DNA of 52,296 nucleotides from Ferruginibacter sp. (GCA_014377385.1 JACMPR010000195.1:1-52296), one strand, 5' to 3'; numbered from the stretch's first letter, positions 30,247 through 41,959 are shown. A program made the numbers and translations. Notes: generated by a model not told the origin, from the letters alone.

Positions 30247-31065
30247 ATGTCTTTCAAAAATAAAACCGTCCTCATTACCGGTGCCAGTCGTGGCATCGGA
30301 AAAGCCATAGGATTACGCCTGGCCAAAGAAGGAGCCAATATTGTGATTGCTTCAAAAAGCGTGGAAGAAAATCCCAAACTTGGCGGAACAATCTATTCAG
30401 CAGCTGCTGAAATGGAGGCAGCGGGAGGAAAGGCATTGGCGGTTCAGTGTGATATAAGATTTGAAGACCAGGTTCAGTTGGTGATTGAAAAAGCTGCACG
30501 AACCTTTGGCGGCATAGATATGCTTATCAACAATGCATCGGCCATCAACTTGTTGCCTACTGAGCAAACAGAGCCGAAACGTTTTGACCTCATGTATGAT
30601 ATCAATGTACGGGGAACTTTTATGGTAAGCAAGGCCTGTATTCCTTACCTGAAAAAAAGTAGCAATGCCCATATCCTAAACCTTTCACCTCCGCTGAACA
30701 TGGATATGAAATGGTTTGCTAACCATCTCGCCTACACGATCAGTAAATATGATATGACCATGATCGCTTTGGGACTTGCTGCCGAACTCAAAAAATACAA
30801 TATAGCAGCCAACACCCTGTGGCCGCGTACTACGATAGCAACTGCTGCCGTGCAAAACTTATTGGGTGGTGATATGCTGATGAATATGAGCAGGACCCCC
30901 GCTATCGTAGCAGATGCTGCGTATTGTATCTTATCTAAACCTTCCGCTTCCTGCACCGGAAATTCTTTTATTGACGAACAGGTTTTAGTTGCTGAAGGTA
31001 TTACTGATCTCTCAGGATATTCTGTTGTGCCGGGAGCACAACTGTACAACGATCTTTTCATATAG
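30247..31065 (+). CDS. Short-chain dehydrogenase/reductase (HSDL2-like)
   Basis: TVLITGASRGIGKAIGLRLAKEGANIVIASKS; DMLINNASAINL; LAYTISKYDMTMIALGLAAEL. Confidence 0.92.
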   Translation: MSFKNKTVLITGASRGIGKAIGLRLAKEGANIVIASKSVEENPKLGGTIYSAAAEMEAAGGKALAVQCDIRFEDQVQLVIEKAARTFGGIDMLINNASAINLLPTEQTEPKRFDLMYDINVRGTFMVSKACIPYLKKSSNAHILNLSPPLNMDMKWFANHLAYTISKYDMTMIALGLAAELKKYNIAANTLWPRTTIATAAVQNLLGGDMLMNMSRTPAIVADAAYCILSKPSASCTGNSFIDEQVLVAEGITDLSGYSVVPGAQLYNDLFI

Positions 31066-31268
31066 CCTTGTAAAATTACGCAGACTGCAGGACGTGGATT
31101 ATCATAATCCAGTCTCCATAACAGTATTATTATAATATTTCTCCGGTGTTAATAAATTCTTAATTACAATTAATCTTTGATGAGCGGTAACTTTTTGAGA
31201 ACATGTACGTTTAATTTCGTAGTCGTTGATTTTTAAAGTAGATCAACAAAAAACTTAAAGTTATAGCC

Positions 31269-33743
31269 ATGAATTTTCTTAAAACTGCTGCAATCGCAAT
31301 TGCGTTGCTATACACTTTGCCTGGATTTAGCCAACTGCAAAAGAAAAAAATAGCTGCAAAAAAAGTAGCTGCCTCCTTAAAAATTGACGGGGTATTAGAT
31401 GACCTGGCCTGGAAAGAAGCGCCCTTGTTTGATACGTTTGTTGAACTGAGGCCCGTACCTTTCCGTAAAGAATTACCGGAAAATAGAACAGAAGTGTATA
31501 TCCTTTATAGTAACGAAGGCATATTTGTGGGTGGATACCTCCATGAACAGAAGAAAGATAGCATTGCATCAGAATTAATTGGAAGGGACGGATTTGGAAA
31601 CAACGATTTTATAGGTGTTGTGTTTGATACCTATAATGATAAACTGAACGGCTTTGAATATTTTGTTACACCACTTGGTGAACAAATGGATGCCAAAGTT
31701 TCTCCCAACATCAACGGCAATAGCGAGGATTTTAGCTGGAATGCAGTTTGGCAAAGTGCCTGCAGAATCAGACAGGATGGCTGGACCTTTGAAATGTTTA
31801 TACCATATGCTGCAATACGTTTTGGAAAGAAAAAAATTCAGGATTGGGGATTAAATATCATTCGCAGGAGGCAAAAAAGCGGTCAACAATTGTTTTGGCA
31901 GCCACTGGACCCAACTGCAAATGGTTTTCTCACGCAGGAAGGTTTTCTCACCGGCATTGAAGATATAAAACCGCCACTCCGGCTTCAGTTGTCCCCCTAT
32001 CTTTCCACTTACCTAAATCACAACGGCGTAGACAAAAAATCAGAAGTGATCGTAAATGGTGGTATGGATGTAAAATACGGCCTAAACCAGGCATTCACGT
32101 TAGACATGACCCTGATACCTGATTTCGGCCAGGTGCAAACTGATAATAATTTTTTAAATCTTAGCCCCTTTGAACAAAGGTTTAATGAGAACAGGACATT
32201 TTTTACAGAGGGAACCGAGCTTTTTAGCAAAGGAAATCTTTTTTACAGCAGGCGTATCGGCATCGACCCCGTTTATAAAAGAGGGGTTTCATTTGATACA
32301 AGCCATACGCTGATTGAGGATCCGGCCCAGGCAAAAATCATAAACGCTACAAAGATCAGCGGGCGCACCCAAAAAGGCCTGGGCGTAGGAATATTAAATG
32401 CCCTTACCCAACCTCAATATGCAATCCTGCAAAATAAGGTTACCGGTGAAAAAAGTAAACTTGAAACAATGCCCCTCACTAATTATAATATTTTTGTACT
32501 TGACCAAACGTTGAAGCATAACAGCAGTATTTCCTTTGTGAATACAAATGTGTGGCGGAGTGGTAAGGATTACGATGCTAATGTAAGTTCTGCTCTCTTT
32601 GATTTCAATGATAAAAAGAATATGTGGAACATCGGGGGAAATATTAGTGTCAGCAATATTATGGGTGTTGACAATAAGTCTGTAACCGGGTATGCACATT
32701 CTGTCTATTTTGGTAAAACAAGTGGCAGATTTAATTTCAGTTTTTTCCAGGATCTTTCCAACAAGCGTTACGATAAAAGTGATCTTGGTTATTTTACAAA
32801 TAATAACAGTATGGACCAGGGATTCTGGATGGGTTATAACTGGAATAAACCGAAGAATTGGTACAACCAGATGAGAATAAATGGAAATTTCTGGTATGGA
32901 AGACTGGTATCGCCGATAGATTATTTAAAAAGAAAATCCCTGATGTACCAGAATCTGGGCGGTAATATTAATGGCAATGCACAGACTAAAAAATTACAAC
33001 GGATAGGATTTAGTGTAAATGTAAATGCTGACAACAACGATTTTTATGAACCAAGATCTTATGGCAGGGTTTTCAGGAATAAAGGCAGCGTTGGTATGAG
33101 CCTCTGGTACGAAAGTAATTCAGTAAAAAAATACTCGTGGAGCTCCAGCATTTTTACCGGAACCGGTGGCGTATTTAAAAGAACCAGCATGGATTACAGT
33201 CTTTCGGGCAAAGCACGTTTTAATAAAAAGTTTTCAGTTGAATATATATCCAGCATATCCAACGCAAAAAATCAACCCGGATGGGCGGCCTATGATGGAT
33301 TAACAGCTATTATTTATTTTTCCCGGCGAAACGTAAAAAGTGTAGAAAATATTGTAAATGTAAAATACAGTTTTACCAATCGCATGGGGATTACTTTACG
33401 GGCAAGACATTCATGGACCAAGGTAGATCCTAAACAACTTTATGAACTGGATCCTTATGGCGATCTTAAAACACCTGCTTTAGCCTACACCGGCAACGTA
33501 AATCAAAATTATAATTTTATAAGCTGCGATCTGGTTTACAACTGGCAGTTTGCACAAGGAAGCTTCCTTACGTTGGTATGGAAAGACTTTGGTGGCAACA
33601 ACAGCCAGGTATTTGAAAAGAATTACATAAAAAACCTTGGGAAGATAATCCGGGAAGATCAGTATAATAGTCTATCCCTGAAAGTTATTTATTTTATCGA
33701 TTACCTTACTGCCAAGCGAAGTCTTAAAAAGAAAGCGGTTTAG
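31269..33743 (+). CDS. DUF5916 / CBM9-like domain secreted protein
   Basis: Signal peptide; LKIDGVLDDLAWKEAPLFDTFVEL; long beta-barrel-like C-terminal region. Confidence 0.85.
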   Translation: MNFLKTAAIAIALLYTLPGFSQLQKKKIAAKKVAASLKIDGVLDDLAWKEAPLFDTFVELRPVPFRKELPENRTEVYILYSNEGIFVGGYLHEQKKDSIASELIGRDGFGNNDFIGVVFDTYNDKLNGFEYFVTPLGEQMDAKVSPNINGNSEDFSWNAVWQSACRIRQDGWTFEMFIPYAAIRFGKKKIQDWGLNIIRRRQKSGQQLFWQPLDPTANGFLTQEGFLTGIEDIKPPLRLQLSPYLSTYLNHNGVDKKSEVIVNGGMDVKYGLNQAFTLDMTLIPDFGQVQTDNNFLNLSPFEQRFNENRTFFTEGTELFSKGNLFYSRRIGIDPVYKRGVSFDTSHTLIEDPAQAKIINATKISGRTQKGLGVGILNALTQPQYAILQNKVTGEKSKLETMPLTNYNIFVLDQTLKHNSSISFVNTNVWRSGKDYDANVSSALFDFNDKKNMWNIGGNISVSNIMGVDNKSVTGYAHSVYFGKTSGRFNFSFFQDLSNKRYDKSDLGYFTNNNSMDQGFWMGYNWNKPKNWYNQMRINGNFWYGRLVSPIDYLKRKSLMYQNLGGNINGNAQTKKLQRIGFSVNVNADNNDFYEPRSYGRVFRNKGSVGMSLWYESNSVKKYSWSSSIFTGTGGVFKRTSMDYSLSGKARFNKKFSVEYISSISNAKNQPGWAAYDGLTAIIYFSRRNVKSVENIVNVKYSFTNRMGITLRARHSWTKVDPKQLYELDPYGDLKTPALAYTGNVNQNYNFISCDLVYNWQFAQGSFLTLVWKDFGGNNSQVFEKNYIKNLGKIIREDQYNSLSLKVIYFIDYLTAKRSLKKKAV

Positions 33744-33760
33744 GTTAACAGGCGTTGAGA

Positions 33761-33800
33761 TTAGCCAGGTTTTAAGAACGATGTTCTTGAACCTGGCTAA
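33761..33800. terminator. Bidirectional terminator between convergent genes
   Basis: TTAGCCAGGTT-TTAAGAACGATGTTCTTG-AACCTGGCTAA; two nested stems. Confidence 0.85.
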
Positions 33801-33825
33801 TTCTTTAATTCTCCAATCAGGAAAG

Positions 33826-35979
33826 TCACTTCAACATTCCTTTTGGCACTTCCTTTACCAGCAAATACCGGTATATAAACTTTGTTTTTAGATTTTGGAA
33901 ATGTACTCCTTTACTGCCACCCCATCCATGCCTGCCACCACTGTACATCATGAACTCAAAATCTTTTTTCTGATCCTGTAACTTACTGATGAGTTGCACA
34001 CTATTCTGCATGTGTACATTGTCATCGATCATACCATGTACGATCTGCAGCATTCCTTTATATTGATCAACATAATTTAATACAGAACTGCTTTTATACC
34101 CTTCTGCATTATCTGCCATAGTACCCATAAATCGTTCAGTATAATGTGTGTCATATAATGTCCAGTCGGTAACGCTTCCTCCTGCCATCCCATGGGTAAA
34201 TACAGCCGCCCCGTAGGTTAAGGCATAACAAGACAGGTAACCTCCATAACTAAAACCTGTGATGCATATTTTTGTCGAGTCTGCATTTCCGTTAGCTATC
34301 AACCATTTTACCATACTGGTGTAGTCCTTCATTTCCCAATAACCAAAATTATGGTACATATAGTTCACGCCTTCTTTTCCAAAGTGACCGCTGGCACGAT
34401 GATCCATTGCAACCTGGATCAGTCCCTCTTTTGCATACCATTGTTGATTACCGCTTAAACCATAAGTATCCATTACGGTTCCCGCATTTGGACCACCATA
34501 GATGGAAATCAGGACGGGGTATTTTTTTGTTTTATCCATATTTACAGGCCAGGTCACCCTCATCGGCAACTCGTATAAACCGTCATCACTTTTAACCCGC
34601 AAAAGTTCCGTTTTTGCCAGCTGGTAATTACCAAAGTCAGTCGCTTTGGCATCGGCGATTTCTTTTACCAATTTACCACTGTTAGTCAGTACGGCCATTT
34701 TTGCAGGCGTTGAAACATTGCTGTACGTAGTTATAAAATAGGACGCATCCGGAGATAAACTGATAGCGGTATGGTTATAATCACCAAAAGTTAAACGCTG
34801 CATTTTTTTTCCATCCAGGTTTATCCTGTACAAATCTTTATGTGCTGAATTTTCTTTCCTGGCGGTAAAATAAACGATCCCTTTTTGCTCGTCAACATAA
34901 TTAAGATCAGTGACGGTAAATTTTCCGGATGTAACGGTGTTGATCAGCTTTCCCTGCATATTACAATAATACATATGCTTCCAGCCAGATGAATCATTGA
35001 ATAAAATAAAACCTTTGCCATTTTTCAAAAAACTTATTCGTCCACCCTCATCATCGAGGTCGATCCAGGTTTTTTGTACCTCGTTATAAAAAAGTGATTT
35101 TAATCCATTTGCCGGGTTTACTTCCCAAATCTTTAAATTGTTTTGCCTGCGGTTCATCCATTGAACTAATAACGTACTGCCATCAGGTTTCCAGTAAGGC
35201 ATTCCGAAATACTGATCCTCTTTAGAATTAAATTCGGCCCATTTTATGTCGCCACCACGGGCTTCCGGAATTACGATACCAATTTTTACCTGCGGGTTTT
35301 TATCCCCCACTTTAGGATAACGCAGCGTTTCTACGTAACCGTGTTGGGTTGTTCCGTCAGTAATGGTATAAACAGGAACAGGTGAATCATCTGTCCTGAA
35401 AAATGCTATATGCTTACTGTCAGGACTCCACCAAAAAGAACGATAATTTGAACTACGTCCCAGTATCTCTTCGGTATAAACCCAGCTGGCATAGCCGTTC
35501 AATATTACATCGCTTCCATCTTCTGTTAACCGGGTTTGCTTTTTTGTACCGATGTTGACCGTATATAAATCATTCTTTTTTGTAAAAGCCACATAATTTC
35601 CATCAGGGCTCATGGTTGGGTTTACTTCCTTGTCTTCATCGTTTGTCAACTGAACGGGTTCATCATTTATCCTGATGAAAAGATCATTGTGGTCGGTATA
35701 TACGGAGGGCTTTGCTGCAATTATATTTGATTTAGTGTCTTCATCCGTTGCTGCTCTTTCTGAACCTGTTGTTGCGTCAATTATATATGACTTACTTTCA
35801 CGGAGAAGTAAAAAATGCGTATTGTCCGTCCAGCGGGCAACAGAAGGAAGTGATTGAATGATCCCCTTAAAATTACTTTTGAAATACTGGTCGTCTGTAA
35901 GTAACTTCTGCTGAGCGATTGAATGCAGGCCCATGATTAGCAGCAATACCAGCAAAGCCGAACTTCGATTATTTAACAT
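33826..35979 (-). CDS. S9 family peptidase (dipeptidyl peptidase IV-like)
   Basis: ITGFSYGGYLSCYALTYG (Ser), HGMIDDNVHMQNS (Asp), GGRHGWGG (His). Confidence 0.95.
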   Translation of the reverse strand: MLNNRSSALLVLLLIMGLHSIAQQKLLTDDQYFKSNFKGIIQSLPSVARWTDNTHFLLLRESKSYIIDATTGSERAATDEDTKSNIIAAKPSVYTDHNDLFIRINDEPVQLTNDEDKEVNPTMSPDGNYVAFTKKNDLYTVNIGTKKQTRLTEDGSDVILNGYASWVYTEEILGRSSNYRSFWWSPDSKHIAFFRTDDSPVPVYTITDGTTQHGYVETLRYPKVGDKNPQVKIGIVIPEARGGDIKWAEFNSKEDQYFGMPYWKPDGSTLLVQWMNRRQNNLKIWEVNPANGLKSLFYNEVQKTWIDLDDEGGRISFLKNGKGFILFNDSSGWKHMYYCNMQGKLINTVTSGKFTVTDLNYVDEQKGIVYFTARKENSAHKDLYRINLDGKKMQRLTFGDYNHTAISLSPDASYFITTYSNVSTPAKMAVLTNSGKLVKEIADAKATDFGNYQLAKTELLRVKSDDGLYELPMRVTWPVNMDKTKKYPVLISIYGGPNAGTVMDTYGLSGNQQWYAKEGLIQVAMDHRASGHFGKEGVNYMYHNFGYWEMKDYTSMVKWLIANGNADSTKICITGFSYGGYLSCYALTYGAAVFTHGMAGGSVTDWTLYDTHYTERFMGTMADNAEGYKSSSVLNYVDQYKGMLQIVHGMIDDNVHMQNSVQLISKLQDQKKDFEFMMYSGGRHGWGGSKGVHFQNLKTKFIYRYLLVKEVPKGMLK

Positions 35980-36142
35980 ACGATTATTTTTTGAAGCAAC
36001 AAGTTAGGTTTTTTGACAGAAAGGAAAAAGGTAGAAGCACAATTGGTTACCTTTACATTCAGCTTACAGCTACAGCCAAAAAATAGGTACTCTCTGGATA
36101 TAGCCAGCAGTACATCATCTACCACACTTCATATCATTTACA

Positions 36143-36733
36143 TTGCAAGCATCTTTCAACAGTCTCATCAATAGCTTTATCGAAAATAAAATAGGCATTT
36201 CAGAAAGTTTTTTGACGGCTTCGCTTTCACAAAATCTCGAAGAAAATTTAAACAGGCTCCATAAAGGAAACGAGATGCTTTCTGCAGGTACTGGTAATGA
36301 GGTGAAGGTGCTCCATGATAAATTATTTAGGAGTGATATGATTTATTGGCTCGACAGGAAACACAACGATCCATACGAAAATGAATTTTTTTACCTAATG
36401 GATGATTTCGTAGGCTACTTAAATGCGACCTGTTATACCGGCATCACGGGTTATGAATTTCACTACGCCTTGTATAAAGAAGGGAGTTTTTATAAGAAAC
36501 ACCTGGACCAGTTTAGAAATAATGACAGCAGGCAATATTCTATGATTATGTACCTAAATAAAAACTGGCAGGAGAATGACGGAGGCGAATTACGCATTTA
36601 CCATGATGGTCATGTGGAAAATATAGCCCCGATAAATGGTAAAGCTGTTTTCTTTAAAAGCAGCGACATGGAGCACGAAGTATTGGTAACCCGTAAGCCG
36701 AGGCTGAGTATTACAGGTTGGCTCAAAAGGTGA
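36143..36733 (+). CDS. 2OG-Fe(II) oxygenase (prolyl 4-hydroxylase-like; TTG start)
   Basis: FYKKHLDQFRN (HxD), GGELRIYHDG, DMEHEVLVTRKPRLSITGWLKR (distal His and Arg). Confidence 0.9.
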   Translation: MQASFNSLINSFIENKIGISESFLTASLSQNLEENLNRLHKGNEMLSAGTGNEVKVLHDKLFRSDMIYWLDRKHNDPYENEFFYLMDDFVGYLNATCYTGITGYEFHYALYKEGSFYKKHLDQFRNNDSRQYSMIMYLNKNWQENDGGELRIYHDGHVENIAPINGKAVFFKSSDMEHEVLVTRKPRLSITGWLKR

Positions 36734-36823
36734 GCGGGCGGCCGGCGGCCTAAATTTTCCGCTAATGAAATAGCAATCACTAAACGTAAAACATGGAACA
36801 ACAATTCCAAATAAACAACGAAT

Positions 36824-38350
36824 CTATTCCATCCCCTTCTCAGGCCTCATCATAGGGAAAAACAACACATCCTGTATGCTGACCTGGTTAGTAAGTAACA
36901 TGCACAACCGATCAATCCCAAAACCAATGCCACTTGTTGGCGGCATACCATATTCCAATGCCCGCAAAAAATCGTGGTCAATAAACATCGCTTCATCGTC
37001 GCCACGTTCCATCAATTTAACCTGTTCTTCAAATCTTTCCCGTTGCTCCAGTGGATCATTTAACTCGCTGTAGGCATTTGCTATTTCCTTTCCATTAATG
37101 ATCAGCTCAAAACGTTCTACCAATCCTGGTTTACTGCGGTGTTTCTTTGTTAGCGGACTCATTTCTACCGGGTAATCTGTTATGAAAGTTGGTTGAATAA
37201 AACTGCTCTCACATTTGCTCCCAAATATCTCATCAATCAGTTTTCCTTTGCCCCATTTTATGTCAGCGTGTATGCCTAATTGTTGGCATACTTTCCTTAC
37301 AGCTTCTTCCTCCATTTCACTAATATCAAATCCTGTGTGTTCCTTTATTGCATCATACATTGTTATACGTTTGTAGGGCGCTTTAAAACTGATTTCTCTA
37401 TCACCCACGACGGCGGTTGAAGTTCCATTTACGGCAACAGCCGCCTTTTCAAGCAATTGCTCGGTGGTTTCCATCATCCACTCATAATCTTTGTAGGCAA
37501 CATAAAATTCAAGAACAGTAAATTCAGGATTGTGTGTCCGGTCCATTCCTTCATTCCTGAAATTCCGGCTGAATTCGTACACCCATTCAAATCCACCAAC
37601 AATCAACCGTTTTAAATACAATTCATTGGCAATACGCATGTACATGGGCATATCCAGTGCATTGTGATGAGTAGTAAAAGGCCTGGCAGCAGCACCTCCC
37701 GGGATACTTTGCAATATGGGAGTGTCTACTTCGAGGCCCCCTCTTTCGTTTAAAAATTCCCGTATTGAATTTATTAATTTTGTTCTTTTGATAAAAACTT
37801 CCCTGACGCCCGGGTTTACGATGAGATCGGCGTACCGCTGCCTGTACCTGAATTCCGGATCAGTCACTTCGTCAAAGGCTTCCCCATCTTTTTCTTTTAC
37901 TACAGGCAATGGCCGAAGCGATTTACTGAGTATGGTAAACTCCCTGACATGAATAGAAGTTTCCCCTGTTTTTGTTGTAAATACATAGCCTTTAATGCCG
38001 ATGATGTCACCAATATCCATCAGCTTCTTCCATACCTGCTGGTACAAACTTTTATCTTCGCCCGCACAGATATCATCCTGTTTAATATAGAATTGTATCT
38101 TACCTGTTGCGTCCTGCAATACTGCAAAATTTGCTTTTCCCATATCCCGAACACTCATAATGCGGCCGGCAATACACACTTCCGCAAAATCATTTTTATT
38201 CTCTTCCTCCTTATAATGTTCTTTGATATATGCCGCTGTTGAATTCACAGGATACAGTGCGCCCGGGTAGGCATCAATGCCCATTTTATTTAGCGCTTCC
38301 AGCTTTTCTCTTCTGATTATTTCCTGCTCAGATAAATGTTGTATACTCAT
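36824..38350 (-). CDS. lysS: Lysyl-tRNA synthetase (class II)
   Basis: [52 protein letters not shown]. Start set at [11 protein letters not shown] (38350). Confidence 0.97.
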   Translation of the reverse strand: MSIQHLSEQEIIRREKLEALNKMGIDAYPGALYPVNSTAAYIKEHYKEEENKNDFAEVCIAGRIMSVRDMGKANFAVLQDATGKIQFYIKQDDICAGEDKSLYQQVWKKLMDIGDIIGIKGYVFTTKTGETSIHVREFTILSKSLRPLPVVKEKDGEAFDEVTDPEFRYRQRYADLIVNPGVREVFIKRTKLINSIREFLNERGGLEVDTPILQSIPGGAAARPFTTHHNALDMPMYMRIANELYLKRLIVGGFEWVYEFSRNFRNEGMDRTHNPEFTVLEFYVAYKDYEWMMETTEQLLEKAAVAVNGTSTAVVGDREISFKAPYKRITMYDAIKEHTGFDISEMEEEAVRKVCQQLGIHADIKWGKGKLIDEIFGSKCESSFIQPTFITDYPVEMSPLTKKHRSKPGLVERFELIINGKEIANAYSELNDPLEQRERFEEQVKLMERGDDEAMFIDHDFLRALEYGMPPTSGIGFGIDRLCMLLTNQVSIQDVLFFPMMRPEKGME

Positions 38351-38399
38351 AAAATCAATATTAAAATAATGCGCATCATTTTTGCGTGCTGATGATTCG

Positions 38400-38431
38400 C
38401 AAAGATAAATATTGTGCGGCAGGCAAACAAA
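38400..38431 (-). promoter_or_regulatory. Bacteroidota-type promoter upstream of lysS (TTTG-N20-TATCTTTG)
   Basis: Minus strand TTTG at 38428-38431, TATCTTTG at 38400-38407. Confidence 0.65.
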
Positions 38432-38659
38432 GAGTTTTGAGCGAAACAATATTAGTGTTTGCATAAAATAATACTGCCATCTTATTGGCTATTGCAAAAT
38501 ATGTAGAATAAAAATTCGTGCTGTTTTGATGTTACGGAACTCGTTTAGATTTTTGTACTGATAACTTCATTTCCAAACCAGCTAGGTATTTATATTGTAT
38601 TTTTAACAGGTTGCTTTTTTACATTATCGATAAATCCGCATCTGAAGTCTAAACCATAA

Positions 38660-39385
38660 ATGATTAATATGAAAAAAATAGTTACAATTTTACTACTTGT
38701 TACCACACTCGCCTCCTGCGATATTATAAAACAATTGCCAACCGGAACGGGAACAACGGGTGTAACAGGCATTTCCCAGTACGAGGCAGGTGAAGGTGTA
38801 AAAGAGGCACTGGCGCAAGGGCTTGCAAAAGCTGTGTTGCAGTTAAACGGCACAGATGGATTTTATAAAAACAGCCTTTATAAAATATTACTGCCGCCAG
38901 ATGCAAAAAAAATTGAAAATACTTTAAGGAACCTGGGAATGAATAGTATGGTTGACAAAGCAATTTTACAGATCAACCGGGGTGCCGAGGATGCTGCAGG
39001 TTTTGCAAAACCAATATTTGTTGATGCTATAAAAAGTATGACGCTGAATGATGCTATTGGGCTTGTAAGAAATGGTGATACAAGCGCCACGCATTTTTTT
39101 CGTGTAAAAACAACGGATAAATTATTTGCAGCCTTTCTTCCTGTTATTAAATCATCGCTTGATAAGGTACAGGGCACGAAATATTACAGTGACCTGGTAA
39201 CTACCTACAACAATTTTCCTACAACATTTAAAAAACTTAATCCCGATCTTGCAGGTTTTGTAACAAGTAAAGCAACTGATGCCCTATTCGATTTGGTTGC
39301 AAAAGAAGAACTGAATATCAGGAACAATTTTCTTGCAAGAACCACTGATTTATTGAAAAAGGTTTTTGGTGGCTTGTATAGGTAA
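38660..39385 (+). CDS. DUF4197 lipoprotein
   Basis: MKKIVTILLLVTTLASCDI lipobox; EGVKEALAQGLAKAVLQLNGTDGFYKN; AGFAKPIFVDAIKSMTLNDAIGLVRNGDTSATHFFR. Confidence 0.93.
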   Translation: MINMKKIVTILLLVTTLASCDIIKQLPTGTGTTGVTGISQYEAGEGVKEALAQGLAKAVLQLNGTDGFYKNSLYKILLPPDAKKIENTLRNLGMNSMVDKAILQINRGAEDAAGFAKPIFVDAIKSMTLNDAIGLVRNGDTSATHFFRVKTTDKLFAAFLPVIKSSLDKVQGTKYYSDLVTTYNNFPTTFKKLNPDLAGFVTSKATDALFDLVAKEELNIRNNFLARTTDLLKKVFGGLYR

Positions 39386-39481
39386 TTGAAAGGCCCGGTA
39401 ATTTGATGAAATAACCGAGGTGCACGCATTTAACTTTAAATACAGAAAGAGAGCCTGGATCAAATTTGTTTAGTGATTTTT

Positions 39482-40369
39482 TTATTGATCTTCCGTTAAC
39501 AGTACTTGCCAGGCCTCTGTTACCAGCCCCATTTCCAGCAATTGTTTTGCATATAAATGTAATTCCTTTTCCATTTCAACAGGATTGATAGAATAATACA
39601 GGATGATGGTTTTCAGTTTATCATCATGGAAGGCAGGATCAATAAAAGGCATCTCATTTACGTTCCCAAGTTGGGCAAGGTTGTTACCTGATAGCACTTT
39701 GCTGCTTCGAATATCATGCGGCAATGCATCGATGCCGATGCCAATCTTAATATTGGGCTTTGCAACTTTAAACAAGTTTGATTCATCCACCCTGCAATAC
39801 CAGTCTCCTCCCAGCCTTGCTACGTGATGAATTTTTGCCTGGTCTATTTTTTTATTTTCATCCAGAATACTTTCATCTATATGCATCCAAAGCACCTCGC
39901 AAATTACAAGGTTACCTGCCCCTCCTTCTGTACCCAGTGGCTTTACTTCAATCACTCTACACTCCAATTTTATCTTACTTTCCTTAACCATTGGCGGTGA
40001 AACGATTGTTGCTTTCTCTTCTGTGAAACCTGCTTTGATGAATTCACTCGTTCCTTTCGGATAATCGCAACTGGCAAGAGATGTTTGTTGTACCATGTCG
40101 AAGTCCACAATATTGATAACTACTTCAGCAACTTCCAGCACATTTTGTAAGCTGTGTTTGGTAGTATTGTCTCTCACTCTCCGGGCCGGAGAAAAAATAA
40201 CCACGGGAGGATTTGAAGAAAATAAATTAAAGAAACTAAAGGGGCTAAGGTTTACATTTCCTTGTCTATCGATCGTAGATGCAAAACAAATCGGCCGCGG
40301 AGCGATGGCGTGTTGGAGGTAGTTCTGGATGTCGGCGGGCGAAAGGTCTTTTAAATTTAATGAAAGCAT
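39482..40369 (-). CDS. Flavin reductase family protein
   Basis: AIAPRPICFASTIDRQGNVNLSPFSFFNLFSSNPPVVIFSPARR. Confidence 0.93.
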   Translation of the reverse strand: MLSLNLKDLSPADIQNYLQHAIAPRPICFASTIDRQGNVNLSPFSFFNLFSSNPPVVIFSPARRVRDNTTKHSLQNVLEVAEVVINIVDFDMVQQTSLASCDYPKGTSEFIKAGFTEEKATIVSPPMVKESKIKLECRVIEVKPLGTEGGAGNLVICEVLWMHIDESILDENKKIDQAKIHHVARLGGDWYCRVDESNLFKVAKPNIKIGIGIDALPHDIRSSKVLSGNNLAQLGNVNEMPFIDPAFHDDKLKTIILYYSINPVEMEKELHLYAKQLLEMGLVTEAWQVLLTEDQ

Positions 40370-40567
40370 TGACTAATGTGAGGTTATGATTTACGGGTTT
40401 TAAATTAAGAAGGATTTTAAAAGTTAGGATGAGTGCCCGTTTTATTGTTGGTTTTAAATAGATAAATTAGCGGTTGATCGCCGTTGTAAAATGTCCATTC
40501 GTTAGCCATTGATTTATTTACCGGGCACAGAACAACGCTACACTGGTAATCCGGAACGCTGAATTTG

Positions 40568-41575
40568 TCAAAACTTCTTCAATGCTAATATCGAAAATTC
40601 ACTTTCTTCCCGGGCAATTGTATTACTCAGTTTTCCAAGCCCTTCAATTTCCATATCAACTACATCCCCCTCTTGTAGCCATTGTTCGTTGTAGTTAGGG
40701 TCATGTAGCTTTCCCGTGCCATTCAGTTCTAAAAAACAACCGGTGCCTACTGTTCCACTGCCGATTACATCACCGGCAAAAAGGTTCACACCATAACTGC
40801 AACGTTCAATGATCTCAGCAAATGTCCAATCCATATCACCCAGGTTTCCCTGGCTTACCTGAATATTATTTACCCTACATGTCATTGGAAGATTCCATGA
40901 TTTCCCTGTATGGCCTTCCTTACAGGGAATTTCATACCGTTCAAGCTCATCTGTTGTAACAAGTATTGGCCCAATGGCAGTTGCAAAATCCTTACCTTTT
41001 GCCGGGCCAAGATTCAACAACATTTCCTCCATTTGAAGCCTACGGGCGCTCAGGTCATTCATAATCATCAAGCCGCCAATGTAGGAATCAGCATCGGCCG
41101 CCTTAATATTTCTACCCGACCTGTTTATAACAATAGCTGCTTCCAGTTCAAAATCAAGTTTTTCAAAATGATCAGGCATACAAGACACGTTACCCGGTCC
41201 CGTTATACTGTTGTGATTGGTAAAATAAAATATGGGATACTGGTCAAATTCCGGAATCATATCCACCTTCCTGTTTCGCCTTGCCGATGCCACATGTTGC
41301 CTGAAAGCATATCCATCCCTGCAACTGGTAGGATTGGTTACCGGCGCCAGTATAGCTGCATCTGCAAAATTCACGGCCATCACATTTCTAACAAGGCCTT
41401 CCTTAATGCGATGTTCTACTGCCTTTGCAAGCGGCATCACGTCATCCCAATAATTTAAAAACATGGCCATACTGATTGGTAGGTCTGGATGAAGCATGTC
41501 AGTATCGTATAACAAACCATCAACCAGCAATGCAAGTTGTTCATGTTCTTCCTTCAGGTAGGTAACTAATTTCAT
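40568..41575 (-). CDS. Fumarylacetoacetate hydrolase family protein
   Basis: FELEAAIVINRSGRNIKAADADSYIGGLMIMNDLSARRLQ; DVIGSGTVGTGCFLEL; WLQEGDVVDMEIEGLGKLSNTI. Confidence 0.94.
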   Translation of the reverse strand: MKLVTYLKEEHEQLALLVDGLLYDTDMLHPDLPISMAMFLNYWDDVMPLAKAVEHRIKEGLVRNVMAVNFADAAILAPVTNPTSCRDGYAFRQHVASARRNRKVDMIPEFDQYPIFYFTNHNSITGPGNVSCMPDHFEKLDFELEAAIVINRSGRNIKAADADSYIGGLMIMNDLSARRLQMEEMLLNLGPAKGKDFATAIGPILVTTDELERYEIPCKEGHTGKSWNLPMTCRVNNIQVSQGNLGDMDWTFAEIIERCSYGVNLFAGDVIGSGTVGTGCFLELNGTGKLHDPNYNEQWLQEGDVVDMEIEGLGKLSNTIAREESEFSILALKKF

Positions 41576-41959
41576 CTGCAGTTTTTAAGTTGGTAAAAAT
41601 AAGTAATTAATCAGCCTCAACATATAAAAAAAAGCCTGTTGCTTACCTGGTTTTATCCCTACATGAAATTTGCCTTTTTCATCGCTTTACCAAGGCCAGC
41701 AAAAAATACTAATTGAAATGGTGCCACAGTGCATGGCAGCAATTAAATATCACATCCGGTACAAGTTTTTCAAAGGGATATGCCAGGATTTATACCGGAG
41801 AGTTTGAAGTGGCTCAAAGCCGTATCAGCTATCAAAATGAGGCCGAAATCCGGTGTTATGAGCCAATATTTATCAAATCCGGAATTTTCTATTCAATATT
41901 TTTAGGGATATTTTTACATTTAATAATTTGGTGTGATTTTAGTGTTATGATCTGTTAAT

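Noticed and set aside
41713-41958. 81-aa plus-strand ORF before the fatty acid hydroxylase gene
   Set aside because: No recognisable motif, and its 3' end runs up to the likely promoter (TATATTTG at 41960). Other frames gave no interpretable relic either.
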